From positions 1 to 49,113 of the forward strand of contig JACZWN010000002.1 of NCBI GenBank assembly GCA_022572105.1: DNA of 49,113 bases, given 5' to 3'. The stretch comes from Pseudomonadota bacterium. GTDB lineage: Bacteria; Pseudomonadota; Alphaproteobacteria; Kiloniellales; J153. Of the stretch, positions 26,545 to 32,948 are shown piece after piece. The notes below the pieces were generated by a model. It was not told where the DNA came from. It saw only the letters and a list, made by a program, of their open reading frames with translations, and ran no database searches. The translations under genes and the position numbers were made by a program. The first letter of the stretch is position 1. Each line of letters opens with the position of its first letter.

Positions 26545-26655
26545 CGCATCGGGCCGGGCGGCGCGCCGGCCCACTCCAGTGCGCTTTCTTGCTTTGGCGT
26601 TGCGACCGGCGGGTCGGCGCCGGGCTGGTGCGATTCCACGTTAGTGGAACTTGCT

Positions 26656-27405
26656 CTAGATCCCGTAGCTTTGCACCAGGGAGCCGGCGACCAGGTACCA
26701 GCCGTCGACCAGGACGAAGAAGATCAGCTTGAAGGGCAGGGAGATCATGATGGGGGGCAGCATCAGCATGCCCATCGACATGAGCACCGAGGCCACCACC
26801 ATGTCGATGATGATGAATGGCAGGAACAGCAGGAAGCCGATCTCGAAGGCCCGGCGCAACTCGGAGATCATGAACGCCGGAATGAGCGAGCGCATCGGCG
26901 TCTCTTCGGGCGTGGCGATCGGTCCGGTCTCGGCCATGTCCAGGAACAGCTTGAGGTCCTGCTCGCGGACGTGGTCGAGCATGAACTCGCGGACTGGTTC
27001 GGTCGCCTTTTCCAGGGCCTCCATCTCGGTGATGTCCTCGGCGACCATGGGCTGGATCGCCTGGTCATAGATTCGTTCCAGCGTCGGCATCATGATGAAG
27101 GCGGTCAGGAACAGGGCCAGGCTGATGAGCACCGAGTTGGGCGGCGTCTGCTGGATGCCGAGCGCACTGCGCAGAAACGACAGCACCACCACGATGCGGG
27201 TGAAAGAGGTGAGCATGACCAGGATCGACGGCGCCAGGCTCAGGATCGTAAGTAGCACGACCAGTTGGATGAGCCGGTTGGCGGTCGAGCCGCTGGTCTC
27301 GTCGCCCAGGTCGAACTGAAGCATCTGCGCGAGCGCTGGCTCGGGCACCAAGGCCACGGCCAGGAGGGCGAGAACGCCCAAGACGAGCGCGCTTGGCCGC
27401 ATCAT
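26656..27405 (-). CDS. fliP: Flagellar type III export protein FliP
   Basis: A 249-residue core export-gate protein with an N-terminal signal (LGVLALLAVALVPEPALA). Family landmarks are LTILSLAPSILVMLTSFTRI, the VLSFLRSALGIQQTPPNSVL loop, LIPAFMISELRRAFEIGFLL and IIDMVVASVLMSMGMLMLPP. Start at 27405 (ATGATG) overlaps the fliO stop by 4 bases; the longer in-frame extension overlaps fliO entirely and is rejected. The convergent neighbour ends 111 bp away with no clear terminator between. Confidence 0.97.
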   Translation of the reverse strand: MMRPSALVLGVLALLAVALVPEPALAQMLQFDLGDETSGSTANRLIQLVVLLTILSLAPSILVMLTSFTRIVVVLSFLRSALGIQQTPPNSVLISLALFLTAFIMMPTLERIYDQAIQPMVAEDITEMEALEKATEPVREFMLDHVREQDLKLFLDMAETGPIATPEETPMRSLIPAFMISELRRAFEIGFLLFLPFIIIDMVVASVLMSMGMLMLPPIMISLPFKLIFFVLVDGWYLVAGSLVQSYGI

Positions 27406-27773
27406 GAGGTCTGCCTCTTCGCCTCGGGCATCTCCACCTCGGGCATCTTCCCAGCGGGCGTTTCCGCTTGTGGCACGGCGGCGCGCGCCGGAGAGGCGGC
27501 GTCCCGCGGCGCCTGGATGGCGCTTTCCAGGAGCAGGTCCTGGTTCGGTCCGAGCAGCACCAGGTGCTCGCAGCCGTCGCGACGCAGCAGCACGAGCTTG
27601 CGCCGGGAATCGAGCACCCTGACCTCGACCACGGACAGCCGGGGTGACTTGCCCCTGTTCGGGGTCAGTTGGCCGCCGAACCCGAAGCGCCGCGCCGCCC
27701 AGGCGAGGCCGCCGATGAGCGCGAGCACCAGGACCAAGGCGAGCATGAAGCGGATGTAGACGTCGAAATCCAT
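27402..27773 (-). CDS. fliO: Flagellar export protein FliO
   Basis: A 123-residue FliO: one membrane segment (FMLALVLVLALIGGLAWAA), then a cytoplasmic beta domain (LSVVEVRVLDSRRKLVLLRR, CEHLVLLGPNQDLLLE), then a Pro/Glu tail. FliO helps FliP assemble into the export gate. It overlaps fliP by 4 bases (ATGA), so they are probably translated together. Confidence 0.92.
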   Translation of the reverse strand: MDFDVYIRFMLALVLVLALIGGLAWAARRFGFGGQLTPNRGKSPRLSVVEVRVLDSRRKLVLLRRDGCEHLVLLGPNQDLLLESAIQAPRDAASPARAAVPQAETPAGKMPEVEMPEAKRQTS

Positions 27774-27809
27774 ACACGCTCCATCAGGCGTGAGGGCACT
27801 TTACGGGCC

Positions 27810-28136
27810 TCACTTTTCGGGTTCCGCATTCTTCGAATAGGCGCTGTGCGCGAGCCGCCGCCCGGCGGCGTTGCCTATCTGGCTCTTCAACTCTTCCATC
27901 TTCGCCTCGATCGACCGGCCGAGCCGTCCGAAATCGTCGATGATCGCGACCAACCGGGGTTGCACGTAGCGGCCATCTTCGGCGGGAAGCCCCTCGATCC
28001 GGCAGCAGAGGTCCTCGATGTCGCCCTCCAACGAAGACAGATCGAGGAGCGAGTCCGCCGCCAGCTCGGCCTGGGCGCGGGCGATAATTCCGCCAAGCGC
28101 CTGCAGCTCGACGATAATCTCGGCGCTCGGGGTCAT
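27810..28136 (-). CDS. Uncharacterised helical protein in the fliOP unit
   Basis: A 108-residue acidic, helical protein (IIVELQALGGIIARAQAELA; DDFGRLGRSIEAKMEELKSQ) without membrane segments or a motif I recognise. It overlaps the upstream flhB-C-like gene by 4 bp (ATGA) and is 36 bp before fliO on the same strand, so it is very probably part of the operon. Size and helix pattern resemble small flagellar chaperones, but this is only inference. Confidence 0.7.
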   Translation of the reverse strand: MTPSAEIIVELQALGGIIARAQAELAADSLLDLSSLEGDIEDLCCRIEGLPAEDGRYVQPRLVAIIDDFGRLGRSIEAKMEELKSQIGNAAGRRLAHSAYSKNAEPEK

Positions 28137-28471
28137 GCTCCGGGATCCGATACGGCCGTGGCTTGGACCCGGTAGACGTAGGACAGGATCTCGGCCACGG
28201 CGGCGAGCGCTTGCAGCGGAATTTCGCTGTCGATCTCCATGGTCGCCAGGATCTCGGCCAAGTCGGCGTCGCTACGCACCCGGATCCCGCGGTCGAAGGC
28301 GATCTGCAGAATCTGCTCGGCGAGCGCGCCGCGCCCCTTGGCGACCACGCGCGGCGCCCCCGACCGGCCCGGGTGGTTGTCGATGGCGACCGCCAGCGGT
28401 CTCTGGTCGGGTGTGTCCCGCTCGGACCTCGGCGTGTCGAAATAAACGGATTCGTCCACCACGGCGATCAA
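28133..28471 (-). CDS. FlhB C-terminal-like (FlhX-type) export switch homologue
   Basis: A 112-residue soluble protein matching the cytoplasmic C-domain of FlhB/YscU: LAVAIDNHPG...APRVVAKGRG, LAEQILQIAFDRGIRVRSDA and LAEILATMEIDSEIPLQALA, ending with AAVAEILSYVYRV. The autocleavage motif NPTH is replaced (NHPG at the corresponding place), so it cannot self-cleave like the full-length flhB of this window (31762-32859). Such stand-alone FlhB C-domains can substitute for the cleaved FlhB fragment in some bacteria. First gene of the FlhX-27810-fliO-fliP unit. Confidence 0.88.
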   Translation of the reverse strand: MIAVVDESVYFDTPRSERDTPDQRPLAVAIDNHPGRSGAPRVVAKGRGALAEQILQIAFDRGIRVRSDADLAEILATMEIDSEIPLQALAAVAEILSYVYRVQATAVSDPGA

Positions 28472-28561
28472 GCGTCCTCGTGCGATGGGTCAAAGGCGAG
28501 GCTTGGGCGCACGCGAGATGCACGCCGGTGGCGCCCGTCGATCCATCCTGGCGCAACATGC

Positions 28562-28576
28562 TTAACGAAAGGTTTA
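28562..28576. promoter_or_regulatory. CtrA-like box before the FlhX-fliOP unit
   Basis: TTAACGAAAGGTTTA, one mismatch from TTAA-N7-TTAA, about 90 bases upstream of the gene starting at 28471. The csrA gene ends at 28613 on the same strand, so the site lies in the intergenic gap. Confidence 0.45.
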
Positions 28577-28612
28577 GGGTGGCGCCGAGCGGGTCGTAGC
28601 CGACCCGCAGGC

Positions 28613-28879
28613 CTAATCCGATGGTTTCGAGTCGCCCTTGAATGGCCCGCGGCCGGGCTGACCACGGTTCTTCATGGCCTGGGCGAGTGTCTCGCCGCCC
28701 GCGGCCGCGGCCCGGTTCTCGGCCTGAATCCGCTCGAAAATCTCGCGCCGCAGCACGGTCGCATCGGTCGGAAACGTGAAGCCTAGCTTGATCGACTTGC
28801 CCCGGATATCGATGACGGTCACCTCGATATTATCGTTAATGATGACCGACTCGCCGATTTTGCGTGTCAGATAGAGCAT
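28613..28879 (-). CDS. csrA: Carbon storage/translation regulator CsrA
   Basis: CsrA is a small dimeric RNA-binding protein that represses flagellin and other mRNAs at GGA sites; FliW antagonises it. The N-terminal MLYLTRKIGESVIINDNIEV and IRGKSIKLGF are the family core. The protein is 88 residues, longer than E. coli CsrA (61), with a C-terminal Ala/Gly/Lys tail, as in FliW-linked CsrA types. Start at 28879: the true MLYLTRK start with GGAGGGAGCC just before it; an in-frame codon ten residues upstream is rejected. Confidence 0.95.
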   Translation of the reverse strand: MLYLTRKIGESVIINDNIEVTVIDIRGKSIKLGFTFPTDATVLRREIFERIQAENRAAAAGGETLAQAMKNRGQPGRGPFKGDSKPSD

Positions 28880-28972
28880 GCCGGCTCCCTCCTGTGCCGG
28901 GTCCCCCAAGCGCGCCGGAAAGCGCGCCGCAACCCCCTAACTAAACAGCATTCGAGGAGAAATAAAACCGAT

Positions 28973-28987
28973 TTTACGCAATGTTAA
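28973..28987 (+). promoter_or_regulatory. CtrA-type box before flgB
   Basis: TTTACGCAATGTTAA (TTTA-N7-TTAA), 70 bases before flgB and about 94 bases before csrA on the other strand. In Caulobacter the flgBC-fliE unit is an early CtrA-controlled class. Confidence 0.55.
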
Positions 28988-29057
28988 CGCAACGAGCCCG
29001 ATAATGACCGTCCCGAGGGCCTCCGGCCCGAGCGGCCGCCACGTCACCGGGAGAGGC

Positions 29058-29462
29058 ATGGAAGGAAAATTCAACATTTTCGCGGTTTTGGGCAAGCGCT
29101 TGGACTGGCTGAGCCAGCGCCAGCGGGTGCTTGCCGAGAACGTCGCCAATGCCGACACGCCGAACTACGTACCGCGCGACCTCGACGAGGCGGAGTTTGG
29201 GCGGATCTTGCGCAGCCAGCTGTCCCCCGTCGATCCCAAGATGACCCACGCGGCGCACCTGCGGGGCACGGCGCAACGCGGCGGTCCGGCGAACAGCGTG
29301 CGTCAAAAGGACCCCTACGAGACCTCGCCGTCGGGCAATGCGGTGATTCTCGAGGAGCAGTTGATCAAGGTCACCAAGACCCAGTCGGACTATCAGACCA
29401 TCGTCAACCTGTACCGCAAGCAGATGGACATGGTCCGGACCGCACTCGGGCGCGGCGGCTGA
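29058..29462 (+). CDS. flgB: Flagellar proximal rod protein FlgB
   Basis: A 134-residue FlgB. The rod motif NVANADTPNYVPRDLDEAEF follows the N-terminal helix (FNIFAVLGKRLDWLSQRQRV), and the C-terminus LIKVTKTQSDYQTIVNLYRK is the matching half. Start at 29058 (MEGKFNIF), after a GGGAGAGG ribosome site; an earlier in-frame ATG adds 18 unlikely residues. The gene is separated from flgC by a 290-bp palindromic element. Confidence 0.95.
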   Translation: MEGKFNIFAVLGKRLDWLSQRQRVLAENVANADTPNYVPRDLDEAEFGRILRSQLSPVDPKMTHAAHLRGTAQRGGPANSVRQKDPYETSPSGNAVILEEQLIKVTKTQSDYQTIVNLYRKQMDMVRTALGRGG

Positions 29463-29477
29463 TGATGCCGGCGCTTA

Positions 29478-29767
29478 ATACCAAAGGTCCTTGATAATGA
29501 CCCATAGAGACGGCTTCCCAAGGTTTTCGGCCAGGAGCGCGTGGCGTAGCGATGCGGGACATCGCAAGCCATGCGCCCCGTCCACAAGAATTGGGCCGTC
29601 CGAAAGCCTTGGGAAACCACCGTTCCGGTCGGGCAGGCGAACCGCCGGAGGGCGTCGGAAAGCCTTGACGATGTCCCGCATCGCCCGCGGCTTCCCTCCT
29701 ACCCGCCCGTTGGCCCGACGGATCGCCGGCCCGATCTCTATGGGTCATTATCAAGGACCTTTGGTAT
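29478..29767. mobile_element. MITE-like palindromic element between flgB and flgC
   Basis: Perfect 33-bp terminal inverted repeats at 29478-29510 and 29735-29767 (outer ends ATACCAAAGGTCC... and ...GGACCTTTGGTAT), enclosing 224 bases without a convincing gene. Two nested inverted repeats lie inside: 29515-29530 with 29600-29615 (one mismatch), and 29549-29564 with 29669-29684 (perfect GCGATGCGGGACATCG). A TA dinucleotide at both ends (29479-29480, 29765-29766) is consistent with TA-target insertion of an IS630/Tc1-like MITE, but no transposase or related full element is present. The right end abuts the flgC ribosome site AAGGAGGAGG. Confidence 0.85.
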
Positions 29768-29781
29768 AAGGAGGAGGCTGG

Positions 29782-30192
29782 ATGGCGGATCTGAGCAAAT
29801 CCATGAACATCTCGGCGGCCGGCATGAAGGCGCAGGGCACGCGCTTGCGCATCATTTCCGAGAACATCGCCAACGCCGGCTCGACGGCGCTCACGCCGAA
29901 CGGCGAGCCCTACCGGCGCAAGCTGGTGACCTTCGGCACCACGCTCAACCGCGAGCTCGGCACGGAGCTGATCGACGTGCAGAAGGTTTCGCGCGACCCG
30001 TCCGATTTCGGCCTGCGCTACCAGCCCGGCCATCCGGCCGCCGATGCGAGCGGATACGTGAAGACCGCGAACGTCAACACGCTGATCGAGATGACCGACA
30101 TGCGCGAAGCCCAACGCAGCTACGAGGCCAACCTCCGCGTGATGCAGGCGGCGCGCGCCATGCTGCAGCGGACCATCGATCTGCTGCGCTAA
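29782..30192 (+). CDS. flgC: Flagellar proximal rod protein FlgC
   Basis: A 136-residue FlgC: MADLSKSMNISAAGMKAQGT, IISENIANAGSTALTPNGEP and the C-terminal EMTDMREAQRSYEANLRVMQ. Strong AAGGAGGAGG before the start, immediately after the mobile-like element, so translation is probably unaffected even if transcription through the hairpins is. A 101-bp gap to fliE contains no other gene. Confidence 0.96.
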   Translation: MADLSKSMNISAAGMKAQGTRLRIISENIANAGSTALTPNGEPYRRKLVTFGTTLNRELGTELIDVQKVSRDPSDFGLRYQPGHPAADASGYVKTANVNTLIEMTDMREAQRSYEANLRVMQAARAMLQRTIDLLR

Positions 30193-30293
30193 TACCAAGA
30201 AGCGCCGAGTTTTCCAGCGGCCGCCAGGAAGGCGGCCGCCAATTCGCCAGGAAGGCCGAGGGCAGGGGCGTGTTTCGCCCCGGGAGATTTGCC

Positions 30294-30605
30294 ATGGCCA
30301 TCAATTTCACCGACGCCGTCAAGGCGTACGAGAAGATCGCGCGGCACGACGCGATTCCGGGCCCCGGCGGCCCGCAAATCAAGGGCGGCGCGGATTTCTC
30401 CGATGTCCTGCGCGAAGCTACCGAAGGCGCCATGGGGGCCCTGCGCGAGGGCGAGCGCCAGACCCTGAAGGCAGCGGCCGGAACCGCCGACTTGAACGAC
30501 GTGGTGATGGCGGTGGGCAAAGCCGAAATGACGCTGCAAACCGTGGTCGCGCTGCGCGACCGCGTGATCCAGGCCTACCAGGAAATTATCCGGATGCCGA
30601 TCTAG
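30294..30605 (+). CDS. fliE: Flagellar hook-basal body protein FliE
   Basis: A 103-residue FliE, the MS-ring/rod adapter and a starting export substrate. The C-terminal LNDVVMAVGKAEMTLQTVVA and RDRVIQAYQEIIRMPI are family hallmarks. The start at ATG 30294 gives the usual length; a longer in-frame extension is rejected because it overlaps flgC. Confidence 0.95.
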   Translation: MAINFTDAVKAYEKIARHDAIPGPGGPQIKGGADFSDVLREATEGAMGALREGERQTLKAAAGTADLNDVVMAVGKAEMTLQTVVALRDRVIQAYQEIIRMPI

Positions 30606-30674
30606 GCGCGTGTCGGCGCCGGCGAGCCGTGCGACGGCCGTAAGAGCACCCGAAAAAAAGGGTTTAAGGGGCCA

Positions 30675-30941
30675 ATGAACTCCGCCGACGTCATGGAGGT
30701 CTCGCGTGAAGCCGTCGTGGTCATGCTCAAGATCGGCTCGCCGGTCCTGCTGCTCGCCCTCACCGTCGGCCTCGTCATTTCGTTGTTTCAGGCGCTCACC
30801 CAGATGCAGGAAATGACCCTGACCTTCGTACCGAAAGCCCTCGTCATCGTCGTGTCGCTGATGGTTTTCCTGCCCTTCATGCTCGGGGTTCTCGTCACCT
30901 TCACCGAGGGCCTGATGGACCGGATCGTCGCGTTGGGCTAG
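30675..30941 (+). CDS. fliQ: Flagellar export protein FliQ
   Basis: An 88-residue export-gate protein with two membrane helices (about 16-38 and 54-76) and the typical LVISLFQALTQMQEMTLTFV loop. FliQ forms the outer spiral of the export gate with FliP and FliR. It is 6 bp before fliR; the preceding AAGGGG is a plausible ribosome site. Confidence 0.96.
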   Translation: MNSADVMEVSREAVVVMLKIGSPVLLLALTVGLVISLFQALTQMQEMTLTFVPKALVIVVSLMVFLPFMLGVLVTFTEGLMDRIVALG

Positions 30942-30947
30942 CCGGCC

Positions 30948-31709
30948 ATGCTCGAAGAGCTTCTGCCCGCCGGAATCTTCACGATTTTGCTGGTCTTCGT
31001 GCGCGTCGGCGCGGCCATGATGATTCTGCCGGGCTATGGGGAGCCGTACGTTTCTCCGCGTCTGCGCCTGCTGCTCGCGCTGATGATCTCCATGGTCGTG
31101 GCTCCGGTTCTGTCGGGGACCCTGCCGGCGATGCCCGAGAGCGCCGCCATGCTGGTCCTGGTCATACTGGGCGAGGTCCTGATCGGGGTCTTCCTGGGGA
31201 CGCTCTCGCGCCTGTTCCTGGCCGCGCTGACCACGGCGGGCATGCTGATCGCCTACATGAGCACCATGGCGAACGCGCTGACCCTCGACCCGATCGCCGC
31301 GCAGCAGGGCTCGATCGCGGGATCGTTCTTGTCCGTCGTCGCGTTGCTCACGATCGTCACCCTCGACCTGCATCACCTGATGCTGATGGCCGTGATCGAC
31401 AGCTACCAGCTGTTCATCCCGGGCCAGGTGCCACCGGTCAGCGATTTTTCCGATCTGATGGCGCGCACGGTCTCCAAGACCTTTCTGCTGTCGTTTCAGA
31501 TCGCCGCGCCTTTCGTGGTCGTGGGGCTCATATTCTTCCTGGGCGTGGGCCTGCTTGGCCGGCTGATGCCGCAGATGCAGGTCTTCTTCGTCGCGATGCC
31601 GCTGCAGATCGCCGTCGGCATTGCCGTCCTGTTCATCGCGCTACCCATGATGTTGCGCTGGTTTATCGGCAGCTTCCAGGACACCCTGCTGCCGTTCGTC
31701 TCGATTTAG
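30948..31709 (+). CDS. fliR: Flagellar export protein FliR
   Basis: A 253-residue polytopic protein with six predicted hydrophobic segments. Family stretches are FVRVGAAMMILPGYGEPYVS, PRLRLLLALMISMVVAPVL and LTLDPIAAQQGSIAGSFLS. It completes the FliPQR gate. The fliQ-fliR-flhB order is common in alphaproteobacteria. Confidence 0.96.
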   Translation: MLEELLPAGIFTILLVFVRVGAAMMILPGYGEPYVSPRLRLLLALMISMVVAPVLSGTLPAMPESAAMLVLVILGEVLIGVFLGTLSRLFLAALTTAGMLIAYMSTMANALTLDPIAAQQGSIAGSFLSVVALLTIVTLDLHHLMLMAVIDSYQLFIPGQVPPVSDFSDLMARTVSKTFLLSFQIAAPFVVVGLIFFLGVGLLGRLMPQMQVFFVAMPLQIAVGIAVLFIALPMMLRWFIGSFQDTLLPFVSI

Positions 31710-31761
31710 AAGCGGGTAATGGAGCGCCCGGCGGGGGATTGCCGCGGCGGTCGGATGGGCC

Positions 31762-32859
31762 ATGGCCGAAAACACTCAAGACGATTCACAAAAAACAGAG
31801 GAACCGACACAGCGGCGGCTCGAGCAGGCGCGCGAGAAGGGCCAGGTCGCGAAGTCCCAGGAGGTCACCCATTGGTTCATGATCCTGGCGGCCGCGCTCT
31901 TCATCGGCGTTTTCGGCGAATCGTTCGCCAAGGGGATCGTGAGCAGCCTGTACCGTTTCGTGGAGCAGCCCCATAGCATCCGGCTCGACGGCGGGCAGCT
32001 GCGCGATGTCCTGATCGAGACCATGGGCCAGCTCGGGCTGGCGGTGCTGGCGCCGGTGATCGTGGTGATGTTGGCGGCCTTCATAGCCGGCTTCATTCAG
32101 AACGGCTTGGTGTTCTCGACCGAAACGATCACGCCCAAGCTGGAGAAACTGTCGCTGATCAAGGGCCTGAAGCGCCTGTTCTCGAGCCGTTCGCTGGTGG
32201 AATTCGCCAAGGGCGTGAGCAAGATCGCCATCGTCGGTGCGGTCGTGGTGCTGCTCCTGTGGCCGGAGCGCGAGATCATGTTCAACGTCACCTCGTTGGG
32301 CGTCGCGCAATTCATGGGGGTGCTGCAGAGCCTGGCGGTCCGCGTACTTGTCGGCGTCCTTGCGGTCATGACGGTGATCGCGATCCTCGACTTTCTCTAT
32401 CAGAAGCAAAAGCACCTAAAAGAGCTTCGCATGTCGAAGCAGGATCTCAAGGAGGAGTACAAGCAGACCGAGGGCGATCCGATGATCAAGGCGCGCCTGC
32501 GCCAGATCCGTACGGAACGGGCGCGCCGGCGCATGATGGCCGCCGTGCCCGATGCCGACGTGGTGATCACGAACCCGACCCACTACGCGGTTGCCCTCAA
32601 GTACGAACACGAGAAGATGGAGGCGCCGGTGCTGGTCGCCAAGGGCATCGATTCGATTGCCTTCCGCATGCGCGAGGTCGCCGAGGAGCACGATGTTCCC
32701 GTCGTTGAAAATCCACCGCTTTGCCGGGCGCTCTACGACGGCGTCGATCTGGATCAGGCGGTCCCGGCCGAGCATTACAAGGCGGTCGCCGAGATCATCG
32801 GCTACATCATGCGCCTCAAGGGCAAGCTGTCGGGGCGCCGTGGGACCGCACGCCGATGA
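31762..32859 (+). CDS. flhB: Flagellar export switch protein FlhB
   Basis: A 365-residue FlhB with four membrane segments and a cytoplasmic C-domain. The NPTH autocleavage motif is intact at residues 271-274 (VVITNPTHYAVALKY). The N-terminus (DDSQKTEEPTQRRLEQAREK) is the usual charged leader. FlhB switches export from rod/hook to filament substrates. The last codons (ATGA at 32856-32859) could couple translation to cckA, although the cckA start I prefer is 90 bases further. Confidence 0.96.
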   Translation: MAENTQDDSQKTEEPTQRRLEQAREKGQVAKSQEVTHWFMILAAALFIGVFGESFAKGIVSSLYRFVEQPHSIRLDGGQLRDVLIETMGQLGLAVLAPVIVVMLAAFIAGFIQNGLVFSTETITPKLEKLSLIKGLKRLFSSRSLVEFAKGVSKIAIVGAVVVLLLWPEREIMFNVTSLGVAQFMGVLQSLAVRVLVGVLAVMTVIAILDFLYQKQKHLKELRMSKQDLKEEYKQTEGDPMIKARLRQIRTERARRRMMAAVPDADVVITNPTHYAVALKYEHEKMEAPVLVAKGIDSIAFRMREVAEEHDVPVVENPPLCRALYDGVDLDQAVPAEHYKAVAEIIGYIMRLKGKLSGRRGTARR

Positions 32860-32948
32860 CCGCAGGCGCCTTGCCGCGCACCTTGCCGGGTGCGGGGCGG
32901 GTGTGGTTAAAGTGCCGGCGCGGATTCGCTTCCCCGGGGGGTCACGTC

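Noticed and set aside
26552..26650. Hairpins between the TPR gene and fliP as a bidirectional terminator
   Set aside because: GGGCCGG/CCGGCCC and TTCCAC/GTGGAA stems exist but no T-run follows on either strand.
29491..29769. Short open frames inside the palindromic element between flgB and flgC
   Set aside because: They start and end within the inverted repeats, have no ribosome site and no motif; the region is better read as a non-coding element.
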